Shown: positions 45,219 through 56,384 of the stretch, one piece after another | Position numbering within the stretch: position 1 is the stretch's first letter | Layout of the letters: every line of letters begins with the position of its first letter | Assembly: GCA_003415625.1 (NCBI GenBank) | Contig: PYIU01000003.1 | Coordinates: 1,860,001 to 1,924,000 of the forward strand | DNA: 64,000 nucleotides | Direction: 5' to 3' | From: Aquanectria penicillioides | Taxonomy: Eukaryota; Ascomycota; Sordariomycetes; Hypocreales; Nectriaceae | The notes under the pieces: model-generated | What the model was told of the DNA's origin: nothing | Database searches by the model: none | Seen by the model: only the letters and a program-made list of their open reading frames with translations | Position numbers and translations under genes: made by a program

Positions 45219-46684
45219 TCAGACCATCCTCAAGGTAAATCCTGCCCCTCTCTCTTCCTTTTCACGCCCCTGGAAGATGCCACTAAAGTCAGCTTCACCG
45301 AGCGACGCTGCTTGTCCCCCTCGAGCAGGAGCGTGAGGTTCGTGTCGCCGCCGCCGCTCCTGGCCTGCCTTGCTGGGGAAAGTTGGGAACATGCTTTCGG
45401 GTTTTGGCTTGGGGTCCTGGTGGAAGTAGTCATGTTGCAACATCTCACGGGCAGTTGGCCTGCGAATGGGATCCAGAGCAAGTAGATCGGTGAGGAGGGA
45501 GCCGCCGGCAGACGTCAAGTGAGGAAACCGGGCGCGGATGACGGATCCCGTGGCAGCCGCCGTTTTGGGGGGAAGGCGGAGGGATCGGGCGTTGGGGAGA
45601 CGGCGGAAACCGGGCCACGAGTCTTCTGTAGGCAGACCACATAGTTCAAAGATGCGAGATACCTGGTCGACCTCGTTTTTGCCTTGGAGGAGAGGTTCGC
45701 GGGTGAGCAGTTCGCCGAATACGCAGCCGACGCTCCACATGTCGACGGCGGCCCCGTACGTCCTTGTGCCGAGCAGAAGCTCTGGGCTGCGGTACCATAG
45801 GGTGACGACAAGCTGTGTTAGTTTAGGTGGCGGATCTCCGACGTATCGGGCCATGCCAAAGTCGGCAATCTTGAGCTGCCCGCGGTTGTTCAGAAGAAGG
45901 TTGGAAGTTTTCAAGTCACGGTGGAGGATCCAGTTCTCGTGAAGGTAGGCAAGACCTGAGGTCAACTGCAGTAGCAACCGCTTGACTTCAGAAGAGAGGA
46001 ATGGCTCTGGCATGTCTTCGAGGATGCTCTTGAGATCGTGTTCCACGAATTCGAGCACCAAGAATAGGGAGCTGTTTTGGAAGTGTTAGTTGACTCAGGA
46101 GGGGAGGCGGCATGTACCTGCGGTGAGGGCGGCACTCACTTGTCTGGTCGCGAAACGTCGTCCCCAACAACGACCTCTTCCATGGCCACTACATTCTTGT
46201 GCTTAGTATCCTTGAGGATTTGAATCTCGCGTAGCCCAGTCACGGGCAGCCCGCTTCGGTCTGCAGGGTCCAACTTCAACCTCTTCAAAGCCACGACCTT
46301 GCCAGTCGCTCTCTCCGTGGCACGCGCCACCCACCCATATGTTCCCTCTTCAATATCGTTAAGCTTATCATAGTTTTCCACGCTCCTGCACTTTCCCCAG
46401 TTACTACCCCGGAATCTTAGGAGTCTTGCTGAGGCACCATCCTTTCCAGGAGCCGGGCCAGGTTCGGGTGTGAGTCTCCGTCGTTTCGAGGGCCGGTCAG
46501 CGTCCTCGCGGTCGGTCGATTCAGATTGGCCCTGTGCCAAGGCATGTGACTGTGCGTGCTGCTCTGTTTGGAGGCGGCGGGCCTTCTCTGCCTTCTTGCG
46601 CCGTTTCTCTTCCTTTTCCTGCTTGAGCTTGGCGTCAAGACGGACATCTTCCTCGGTGTCTGCCCACCGAGATCTGCTTGTCAT
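45219..46684 (-). CDS. Cyclin-dependent kinase of the CDK10/CDK11 (PITSLRE) group
   Basis: Two exons, 46684-46140 and 46071-45219 (465 aa, frame intact). The N-terminal 95 residues are charged, with a Lys/Glu coiled-coil stretch and the nuclear-signal-like PSKRRRLTPEP. Kinase motifs are EEGTYGWVARA (glycine loop), VALKRLKL (ATP lysine), PVTGLREIQIL (the cyclin-binding helix, PITSLRE in human CDK11), HRDLKTSNLLL, ADFGMARYVG and TLWYRSPELLLG (T-loop threonine retained). The K in DLKTSN and the LREI helix fit the CDK10/11 branch, which acts on transcription and splicing. The start MTSRSRWADTEED resembles fungal members. The S. pombe counterpart is likely Ppk23, but I do not assign a symbol. Confidence 0.88.
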
Positions 46685-47155
46685 GGTGGGCCTCGGAGTT
46701 GAGGCTGATCGAGACTATGGATAGTGAATAGATCCTAATGGCTTGATTGCGGAAGTTTAGTGTTTTTGGCTGGTGGAAGAGAGCTGTGGCAGAGGGCGCG
46801 GCTGCGAGACGAAGTTAAACGTTGACGAATGCGAGGCTGGCATGTCAACTACCGACAGCCTTGGACACTGGGGTTTGGCTCAGTTGACTAGACCCACTGC
46901 CACCACGGGTTCCAGGGCGGGTCTGGCAGGCAAGTGTCGTTACTAGGACCGGGGGGTTGCCTGCCCCGAGACCGATCAATTGGCCCCTTATCTTATCAGC
47001 TCGAACCTGCAGTCAAGAAAACCGCCCTCGGAGAGAGCTACTGTACGTACAGTAGTGCTAAGCCTTTCACGTGTGAGTGAGAGCGCGAGGTCAATCACAA
47101 AGATTGTTTCCCTCTGATGCAATCTGCCTCATCATAGACCTGCGAAACATCCGCT
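46685..47155. promoter_or_regulatory. Bidirectional promoter, CDK gene / NDUFAF7 gene
   Basis: Only 471 bp separate the divergent start codons, so both promoters must share this segment. I identify no specific factor site with confidence. Confidence 0.5.
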
Positions 47156-48869
47156 ATGATGAGGCCTTTTGCTGTTCGCTCAAGTCTGGGCATCGCCGGA
47201 CGACACTGGGCTCATCGGACCGGCCTATTTGCTACATGTGCGACGGCGCGCGGCTTCTCGTCCACCTCTCATCGTCGACAGACTGAGAGGCAATGGTCCA
47301 CCCCGTTGGCCAAACAGCTATTCGAGGCTATTTCGGTATGCGCAATCCTCTTGGTAGCCGCTTTTCAATGCTCAAGGCCAACTGACTATCTCCTCTTGCT
47401 AGACTACAGGCCCTGTCCCACTTGCCAGCTATATGCGTATGTGCTTGACTGGTGACGTTGGGGGCTACTACACAGGCGCAATCAATGATGGTCGAGACCA
47501 ATTCGGCGTTAAGGGTGACTTTGTCACATCTCCAGAGATCTCCCAGGTCTTTGGGGAGCTCATCGGGATCTGGTTCATCGCCGAATGGATCAGCCAAGGC
47601 CGTCCCAAGGACGGCGTCCAGCTTATTGAGGTTGGACCAGGCCGCGGTACCCTCATGGACGACATGCTCCGAGTGAGACCATATTCCGCGTCCCCATTGT
47701 GTGGTTTGGCGTTCCGATATTGACCTGCTTGCTAGACAATCCAAAGGTTCCCCGCCATGGCTAACAGCATTGATGCTGTCTACATGGTCGAAGCTAGTCG
47801 CAAACTAAGGGACACTCAGAGGAAGCTCTTGTGTGGCCCAGAAGCCCAGACAACGGAGTCTAAGGTTGGATCTCACAGTGCTTGCAAGTACAACGGACGA
47901 CCCATTGTCTGGACCGACACCATCAAGTCCATTCCTTACGGTTGGTGCTCAGTTTCACACCCAGTTGTCCCATGATGAATGCTGACTTGGCCTTTCATAA
48001 TAGAGGCCAACAAGATGCCCTTCATCATTGCTCATGAGCTTTTCGACGCTCTTCCGATTCACAGTTTCCAGTCGGCCAAGGCCGCTCCTCCTCCGCCTCC
48101 GCCTCCCGGCTCTCCCGCTGCCCAATCAGCCAACTCACCGGATAATGCTCAGCCAACCATGGAGTGGCGCGAGATGATGGTCTCTCCTACACCACCAGGT
48201 GTTACTCATGTTGATTTGGGTACGCCCAAATCCGAACAGAACGAACCTCCACCGGAGTTTCAACTTATCCTATCTTCGAGCACTACGCGTCACTCGCGCT
48301 TCCTGCCCGAGTCATCGCCCCGCTATCGCAGGCTTAAACAGGTGCTTGGTTCTGTCATTGAAGTCTGTCCCGATGCATCCACCTTCGCTACCGACTTCGC
48401 AACCCGTATCGGCGGCTCTTCTCAGCACCCCAAGTCCGCCCCCAGCGGCGCTGCCCTAATTCTGGACTATGGGACCTCCGACACAGTGCCCATCAACTCG
48501 CTAAGAGGTATCCGACAACACAAGCGAGTTAGCCCTTTCTCTGCCCCAGGTCTGGTCGATTTGAGCATAGACGTCGACTTTACAGCTATCGCCGAGGTCG
48601 CTTCACTTGCTAGTGATGGCGTTGAGGCTCATGGGCCTGTGACCCAGGGCGACTTCTTAGAGTCAATGGGAATCCGCGAGCGTGCCGAGATGCTTAGCAA
48701 AGCGCCTGGAGTTGACAAGACAACGGCCGATAATATCGACAAGGCCTGGATGCGACTTATTGATAAAGGCCCCAGTGGTATGGGCAAGGTGTACAAAGCC
48801 CTAGCCATCTTACCTGAAAACGGCGGCCGCCGCCGACCCGTGGGATTTGGGGGAGATGTGAGTACCTGA
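47156..48869 (+). CDS. Mitochondrial protein arginine methyltransferase NDUFAF7 (MidA family)
   Basis: NDUFAF7 dimethylates an arginine of the complex I subunit NDUFS2 during early assembly in the mitochondrial matrix. Four exons: 47156-47335, 47403-47672, 47736-47940, 48004-48869 (507 codons with stop). The N-terminus ([20 protein letters not shown]) is basic and lacks acidic residues, as in a mitochondrial presequence. Family motifs are [21 protein letters not shown], the SAM-binding [23 protein letters not shown] and [11 protein letters not shown] Pro-rich insert ([10 protein letters not shown]) and a stretch to about residue 290 enlarge the fungal protein. Presence of the gene implies a conventional complex I. 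Confidence 0.92.
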
Positions 48870-49209
48870 TTGATTCACTAAACAAAGGAGGGCAGCCATT
48901 GTGTGCAGAGTTGGATAAAAGGGGAGCCGTGTTTGACGAGAGACTGTGAGAATATAGGAGATACTGTACCATCATATAACTTTGCGATGTTCGCGTTGCC
49001 ATCCCGAACATGTGGATGGCAATGTATTTTCTACCTAGTTGATTCTTGTCCCGATCATGTAACGCACTCTATTCCTCCCACGAACCAAACGTTTAACTGA
49101 CCCAGCACTATTCCCAATCCATTCATGAATGCTATATGAAAACATCGACAATACAAAAAGGCTCACAGGACAAGAAACTTGGGCCAAGTTGGGAATTGCC
49201 CTCGTCATT
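48870..49209. other. Intergenic: convergent 3' ends
   Basis: This 340-bp gap lies between NDUFAF7 (+) and ptm1 (-). No additional feature seen. Confidence 0.55.
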
Positions 49210-51176
49210 CTACTTTCCTCGTACAAGCTTGGCATCTTCGTCATCGCTCTCATCGTCGGAAAGCGTGTCACCATCCTTGCCAACAGCGAAGATGGTCTCT
49301 CCGTCTAGCGACTCACGAGGAAAAGACCGGGTTACCCTCTGGCCCCCAGCCTGCGAAGTCCCGGCAACAGGAGCTAGATGAGAGGGTTCGGGAGCTTCGT
49401 TTCGCTTGCCCAGCTGAGCTTCTTCATCATCGGAATCCTCACCAGGGACGCCAATGTCGCCAAACTCAAAGTTACCATCGTCATCTTGGGCGATCTCGTC
49501 GCTCATGGCGAAGCGGCGGTTGTTGGCGGTCGGGCGCCAAATGTATGCAATCCAGGCAACATCGGCGAAGTAAACCAAATTCAGCCAACCATCAAGGACG
49601 AACCACCTGGTCTTCCAGTGGAAGGGGACGAAGTTAGGGTCGTTGACTGATGCAAAGGTGAAGCTGTTAAAGAAGAAGAAGGCGAAAATGACCAGGATGC
49701 TGATGAGGATAGCCCACCACAGCTTCTTGTACATGCCTTCCTTAACATGCTGCTTGCGTTCTCTGAGATCTTTGAGAGTGAGGTTGAGCGAGTTCAAAGT
49801 CCATACGTAGAAGGCAGTTAAGGTACCTGCAAGAGGCAGGACGATGAGGAGTACAAATGGGCCTAGAGACGAATGAGCGAATTGGAGGAAACATCATGTC
49901 TATAGCTCGAACACTTACCAGCAGTCTCCGGAGTAATGGTAAGACTCGTAACAGAGTAAACAAGGCCGAAGAGGAAGTGGGCAGCAGCAAGCCATCGCAC
50001 CCAAATCATGGTTCTACCCAGGGTAGGTTTGACCACACCATATCCCATGCAGACAATTAGCAACAAGAAAAAGGAGAAAGAGTTCCTGGCGGCGTTCAGG
50101 ATTCCCACAACCGTCAGGAAGACTTTGGCCCCGAGATTGGAGCCGTGACGATTTTGGTAATCTACAATGAGGTTAGCGGGGGCAATCAAGGTTGATGAGA
50201 GTTGTGGTGACCAACCGTAAAAACCCCAAGTCAGGAGCATTTCAACGACCAAAAACACTAGGATAGCCGTGATATAGTTCTGAACAGCCACTGGGAACGG
50301 TTAACAATTGAAAAGATGAGACTCGTGTCAAGACAAGCAAAGCACTTACAAATGTCGTGGCGATGTTGATAGTAGAGGAAACCCCAGTACACGGCCAGCA
50401 GAGCATACAGGATAGTGATGCCACCATAGAAGGGCAGCTTCGGAATCTGAGTGGCTTGGAGCTCACCGTAGGCGTTACGGAACTCTACCACGGCAGTGTA
50501 CTCTTCTTTCAGGTACGAATCAGTCAGAACGCAGTAATATCCTGTCTTTTTAATGGAATATTTTATGGAGCCGGGTTCGTTCAAGTGGATAGCCTTGGTA
50601 GCAATCACGTTCTTGGATTTACTGGCGGCGTCAGGTGTAAGGATGAATTTGTCCATATCGGTCTTGTTGCACTTGCCAGCATCGACCCAATAGTCGGTGC
50701 AGACTGCGAGGTCCTGGGTGCGCATTAGACGAGCATTTCAGGGAGGCGAAGTCACCTGGTACTCACCGTTTCGCCGGTCTCCGCATTGGGGATCCCAACC
50801 ATGTTTCTATCCTTCCATTCAAATATGACCAAGCTCGCTATTGGATCCTTAGACTTCTCGTTGGTGTTGTTGAGGAACTTGACTTCGATGAAGGGATCGA
50901 CGGGTCCTCCCCAAGAGCTTCGGCTGTACATGCCTGCAGTTTGTTAGATTTCAAGACTAGAGCGGGCAACGATGGTTGAAAACCGACCAGTGCAGTATTG
51001 CTGATTGGTTCCATCTTTGTTATCCTGTAGAGAAGCATGGTTAGTATGCTGCCAGATCCAGTCGATTTCGAGCGACAAGGGAGTCGTCGTCATCAGCGGC
51101 GTACCAAGCCAATTTCCATGGCCCGGGCAGTCAAGACGGACGTGCCCAGGAGGAGGAGTTCCCGAAGGAACCGCAT
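49210..51176 (-). CDS. ptm1: Seven-transmembrane Golgi/endosome protein Ptm1 (lung 7TM receptor family)
   Basis: A signal peptide (MRFLRELLLLGTSVLTARA) is followed by an extracytoplasmic domain with paired cysteines (YCTGMYS; LAVCTDYWVDAGKCNKTD; YYCVLTDSY). Then comes the Lung_7-TM_R bundle: helices around GGITILYALLAVYWGFLYY, YITAILVFLVVEMLLTWGFYGW, ARNSFSFFLLLIVCMGYGVV, TLGRTMIWVRWLAAAHFLFGL, GPFVLLIVLPLAGTLTAFY and LWWAILISILVIFAFFFF. The signature KPTLG and WVLDGW-like segments agree with Ptm1/TMEM87. The cytosolic tail is acidic (GEDSDDEEAQ; SDDESDDEDAK), as in trafficking proteins. It is multi-exon, with introns inferred at the short frame breaks near 51000-51105, 50730-50765, 50290-50350, 50160-50220 and 49865-49920. 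The role in endosome-Golgi recycling is taken from the family. Confidence 0.9.
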
Positions 51177-51985
51177 ATTCAGCAGCGGGCGCGCGGGGGG
51201 TTTTGAAGCAAGGTCGGACAGTGGTGGTGTACTGACGGAGCAGACGGAGGGATTGGAAGTGGTCGCAGTATGGTCGGGAGCTTCAAGGCGAGTTTGAATG
51301 CGGCGTCGCAAAGCGCTTCTAGGCTCGCATGGCGGGTTGATCGGAAGACCAATCTTCTCAGATGAGAGTGCAAGATGGGGAAATGCGCGCAGGAAAAGAA
51401 AGAGGAGAGGATGAGCCTGGAGGAGGATGATGCGGGCTTTGGCTTGATTCAAGATGTGAGAAGGAAGCGCAGGATGGACTTGGTGATGGAGATGGAGATG
51501 ATGGGCTGCCACCTTGGTACCTGCGCTACGGATACGTAATTGGTTACCCGTGATGCCAGGTCAGCACAGAGAGACAGAGACTCCCAGACAGTGCTACTGT
51601 GGTGATACACAGTGGAGCCTCCAGCCCCCTTACAGCACGTTCCCTCAGGCCTTCCTCGCGCTGTCTTCCTCGCAACGATCGCCCTAAACAAGGGAGATAA
51701 CGATAAGCTGCAGGTACCCCCATATAACTACCTACCTAGGTAGAGACCAAGGCCAACCTAGCGCGTGGCGCATTGCACAGGTACCAAGAGGTAGACGTCG
51801 GCCCGACCTACCTGCCTCTTACCTTACCTACCTACCTATCAGGTACCTAGGTATGCTGTAAATCCTTGAGAAATCCTCCTCCTACCTATAAACGTAGTAG
51901 AGAATAACTCGGTGTCGTCGAGCCCGTTGCAACATCCAAAACACAGCAGCAGCCATCTATCCGTCCTCTACCTCCCAGCGCAGCC
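51177..51985. other. Divergent intergenic region (ptm1 / cyp8)
   Basis: 809 bp with two promoters. TACC/GGTA repeats lie at 51728-51744 and 51806-51854, the latter only 130 bp upstream of the cyp8 start. Confidence 0.55.
51806..51854. repeat. (TACC)n array with terminal palindrome
   Basis: Interrupted ACCT units end in the palindrome GGTACCTAGGTA. It sits in the proximal promoter of cyp8. Confidence 0.7.
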
Positions 51986-53837
51986 ATGGGAAAAGGAACG
52001 GATAAGCTTTATGTAAGCCAATGTCTTATCTGGCATCACCAATTGCCTTCTAACCGTTTGTCGCACTCTGTCAGATCACACACTCCGAATGGTCGTCATC
52101 CGAGGCCTATTCCGCCAGCGTCGGCGCCGGAGCTTCTTCTCACGGCCAACATGCCGCATCTTTTCGTCGCTTGCCCTTCAACTTCTGCGCTGCGAGTCTG
52201 CAGCCCTTCAAGAACCCTGCTTGCACTCCGGACGGTACTATCTTTGATGTTGAGGTCATCGGTGCCTGGCTCGAGAAGCACCCGAATCGGAACCCTGTCA
52301 ATGGCGCGCCACTGCAAAAGAAGGACCTAATTCGCCTCGATTTCGCACGCAATGCCGAGTCTGATTCTCTAGGCGCAGGGCTAAGCGATGGGAAAGGCGA
52401 CCTCATCGATCCCGTCACGTACAAGGTCTTCACCGATAACACTCACATTGTCGCTATCCGCCACGGAACTTACGCCAACGTCTTCGCGTGGGACACGGTC
52501 GAACGCATGAATATCAAGGCGAAGATGTGGCGCGACCTGGTTGACGACAAGGAGTTCACAAGAACTGATATTATCACCCTCCAAGACCCCCAAAACGCTG
52601 CTAGCCGAAATCTTGAGCAATTCCAGTACCTCAAGGATGGCCATGAAGCCCAACTGACCAGGGAGCAAGAGGAGGAGAGACAGGCTGGGAATATCAATGC
52701 AGGCGCGCTTGGAAATATTGGAGACAAGGTACTACGCGCCAAGGCAGCCGTAGAGAAGGCGCGCAAAGTTCGCGAAGAGGGTGGCGACGTCAACCGGAGC
52801 TCAACGGCACTCTCGAAACCATCAGTCGCACCCATAGCCCGTCAGTCGATGATTCAAAACAAGAAAATAGCCTCCAATTCAGCCGTATACACCACAGGAA
52901 AGGCAGCTGCGAGTTTCACAAGTACGGGCTTGACGCCGGAGACGAGTGGTGAGCGGGCCCTATTGACAGATGAAGAGTACATGCTCAAGCCCAAACGGAT
53001 CAAAGCCAAGGGTTATGCGAGAATGGAGACAAACCTAGGGGACCTGACCATTGAGCTACAGACCGAGACAGCACCGAAGGCAGTCTGGAACTTCATCAAA
53101 TTGGCGCAGAAGGGGTATTACAAGGGCGTGGCCTTCCACCGAAACATACCCAATTTCATGATTCAAGGAGGCGATCCCTCTGGGACTGGGCGGGGCGGCC
53201 AAAGCATTTGGGGGAAGTACTTTGACGACGAATTTGACGGACCTCTCACGCACAACGCTCGGGGTACCGGTAAGCATATGAACCTGTTCATCCAACTAAA
53301 GACTAAGGCTAATGTTTATCCACAGTTTCCATGGCTAACAAGGGCAAAAATACCAACTCGAGCCAGTTCTTCATCACGTACAAGGCAACGCCACATCTAG
53401 ACCGTAAACACACTATATTTGGCCGGGTTGTCTCCGGACTCGAAATTCTCTCTAAGCTAGAAGATGTCCCCACAGATGGTTCTAACCGACCCCTCAACAA
53501 AATCGTCATCAAGGACGTCGTCATCTTTGTCGATCCTTTCCAAGAGTTTCAGATCCAGAGGAAAGAACAAGAGAAACAAAACCAAGAAAAGGAGGAGAAC
53601 CGAAGACGAGGCGGCACCGATGATGACAGGACGACATGGACGGGCAAAAGAATACGCAAACATGGAACCATTGAGCCCGCCGAGTCTAGAGAAAGTGTTG
53701 GCAAATACCTCAAAGCCGCGGCGCTACAAGGCACCTCATCGACCAATGACGCAGACCTCGAGGATGTCGATGTATGGGAGGAACCTGCACGGAAGAAAAT
53801 GAAGGGTGGTGGCTTTGGAAACTTTGACAATTGGTAG
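51986..53837 (+). CDS. cyp8: U-box cyclophilin Cyp8/PPIL2, peptidyl-prolyl isomerase
   Basis: A nuclear protein combining a U-box (E3 ligase type) and a cyclophilin domain; the human homologue PPIL2 is in the spliceosome. Three exons: 51986-52012, 52075-53269, 53326-53837 (577 aa, frame intact). The start [15 protein letters not shown] is typical. The U-box runs at about residues 35-110 ([38 protein letters not shown]) and a second modified U-box follows ([17 protein letters not shown]). The cyclophilin core starts [15 protein letters not shown] and has [19 protein letters not shown] (catalytic Arg in FHR), SSQFFITY and the loop [13 protein letters not shown]. The typical cyclophilin Trp is replaced by His in HLDRKH, as is usual for this subfamily. 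The tail ends [14 protein letters not shown]. Confidence 0.95.
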
Positions 53838-54113
53838 AGGGAGAGTGATCGTCATTCCTAACCCCCCATTTTGGCATTCCAACAACAAAGAAGTTAAGAT
53901 ATGCCCTTCCATTACTCGATGGCTCAATTCTAGAGGGTCATGCTAAGGAGGCGAGCAAAAGGCTCCTGAGCGTATCATATGGGTATCCGTCCAGCCTCAT
54001 TGACACCAACGCTACATACATGGACATGGAATCAGGAATGATGCGCAGAGTGAGAGAAAAAAAAAAAAAGAGCTGACGGGTCTATCTTCGACTCTAGAGA
54101 TTAAAATACTGCC

Positions 54114-56144
54114 TCAGACGACATTGGGTAAGGCCCCTGCTGGTAGTGCTAGGAGACTACCCATAAAGGTTGCGTTGGATGTGGCAAGTTCCTCTTTGGC
54201 TTGCAGCATCCCGGCGACAACGCGTGCTTGTTCCAAGCCCGTCTCACGATGGATTGCATGTAGTCGGTCAATTGCGTACTGTTTTGTCTCTGGAAGACAA
54301 GATGAAGACATTCCCAAGACATAGAGTGGCCAGATAATTGTGTTACTCGCAGATGCCAATGTCATAAAACGCTCCGCGTTATCGTCTTGATCTTCTGGGC
54401 CTGCAGGGTCGAAAGAGGCTAGTCTCCGGGGCCTGGCCTGTGATTCCAGTCCTGGGCCAGCCCGTATATCAGGAACTGCTGGTGGTGACATCATGCGGTA
54501 TCTCTGGCTGGAGGGGGAGCTTGGTGATGTAGTTTCTGTGCTCGGGTATAAACAGCCGTCTCGAAAGCTGACAACCCCGAAGTGCTGGGGAACACTCGCA
54601 ACTATGGCTTCCCCAAGTAGACGTAATAGCTTTATAGTTTTGGCTAATTGCATTTGATGCCGATCTATGACCAGGGGAAGATCTGGTACTTTGGTGTCTT
54701 GACAAAATTGCTCGAGAATCGTCTCCAAGACAAGCATCCGGATTGTTCTCACTGCATTCCACGTAGTTGCCTGTGATAGACCAGGATATACATGACACCA
54801 ACGACCAAGGACCCTTGGGTCTGATCGAGTGAGTAGGATGCGCCGGTAGTTCCAAGTCGGTGGTAGCTCAGACAATGCAATGGCAAACTCGTCGTCCATG
54901 TGTGACAATTTGTCTACAATGTCATCGATGTTGTCGAGCTTTCCTGTTTTGATGTCATAGCGGACCTGAAGGGCTCTATAGATGGGATCGACGACGCGCC
55001 ATACAGGGCTTTCGGCCACTGGTAACGGCCGAAGCTTTGCACCAAGATCGATCAATTCTTGTGGCATTGGTAGACCACTCTGTATGCAGCTAGTCAGAAC
55101 GGATTGAGAAAGCATGAGGAACATTTGAACACCAGCTTTGGTTTGGAAGCGGACTGGGCCTCTCATTTTGGCGAGAGTAGCGGCGCCGTTCACATGGTCC
55201 TGCCATGCCCGCATAGTCTGTGGGCTGTGCCCAGAAATAAACTCATAGGTACCCAAAATCAAAACAGCCAGCAATGTAGTGTCCTCAATGGCGTAAACAG
55301 GGTCGCGGAGGGCAGCTTGTGTGAGCCGGAGCGCAATGCCATAGCTCTGACGGGCTCGAGTCATAGTTTCGTCGCAATGGGTTATTTGGGCGAGACCGGC
55401 CAGTCCCACGGCCGTCATGCTGACGGTAACTGCATCGACCCTTGCGTGAGCTGAGTCCGGTGGTTTCCAAACGTCGTAGATGAAAGAGTAATTCTGATAG
55501 CCATTGTCTGCAGTAACATAGCGGGAGAAGAAGAAGGCTGTCCCTTGTTCCTGGTGCGATGCTGAGAGGGCATCTCCAAGCAGTGCATGATCTGACGGTG
55601 GGTCCTCAACGAAGTAGTCTCCAACATCGATATCACCATCGTTACTATCCGTGCTTGCTTGGGAAGGCGAGCTGCTACTTCTGGGAGTAAGAATGGCAAG
55701 CACCGGGCCGCGTAGGCGCCTGCGACGGTTGGACAGTCGTGGGGTAGACTTGGCTGTTGCCTTTGGCGCAGCAGTCGGGACGGGGCCAGGCGACAGGGAT
55801 GGTGATGTTGCGCGAGGGTTTGGGGCTCTCTTGCGTGCGTTGGAGCGTGAACGTGTCTTCGCAGCTCTGTTGATAACATGGGAGCTTTCGTCGCGAAACA
55901 TGAGGTCCACTAGGTTACGGTAACCTGGACAGGTCTGGTGACGTTTTTCACACTGGCCACATGATGGCTCTCTCTGATCACACTAAAATTTGACATGCGC
56001 AATCAGCACAAGCTGAGGGCTGAGGGAGGCGAGTTGAGGCGACAGTGGTAGTTGGTTCGTCAGTATGATGAAGAGTGGACTTACGCGTATTTTGCGCTCA
56101 CGGCAGTTCGAGCAGCCCTTTGAGGGTTTCCCACAATAGACCAT
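54114..56144 (-). CDS. Zn(II)2Cys6 transcription factor
   Basis: Exon 1 (56144-56085) begins MVYCGKPSKGCSNCRERKIRC; exon 2 runs 55982-54114 after a 102-nt intron. Total 642 aa, frame intact. The binuclear zinc cluster is complete: C-SN-C-RERKIR-C-DQREPS-C-GQ-C-EKRHQT-C, residues about 11-37, and the intron splits the cluster. A basic, Pro/Ser-rich linker (residues 50-120) precedes a C-terminal all-helical regulatory region of the fungal-specific type, with LLAVLILGTYEFISG and RAWQDHVNGAATLAKMRG as recognisable helices. This architecture is common among regulators of lipid, sugar and secondary metabolism. No target cluster is adjacent, so the pathway cannot be inferred. Confidence 0.85.
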
Positions 56145-56333
56145 GATGGTAGCTGTCGATGGGACAGCGCAAGGATTCAGAGGCTCGTGATGGGGCCGAG
56201 ACTGAGGGGTGATCGTACTGGTTGGGCTCGCTTATTTTCAGTCAAGGTCGAGGCATGTTGGATCATGGCGGTGGTGCATGGGGCTCTGGTTCGTTTCAGA
56301 TATCGGGCATGCCTAGGCCCCTCAATGTTGACC

Positions 56334-56384
56334 TTTTTTTTTTTTTTTTTTTTTTTGGAGGAGGAGGAGGAGGAGGAGGAGGAG
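56334..56384. repeat. Poly-T run joined to (GGA)9 microsatellite
   Basis: 23 T followed directly by about nine GGA units in the upstream leader/promoter of the Zn2Cys6 gene, 190 bp from its start codon. Confidence 0.85.

Noticed and set aside
41176..51854. Telomere or interstitial telomeric repeats
   Set aside because: The arrays are TAGG/CCTA tetramers with palindromic centres, not TTAGGG.
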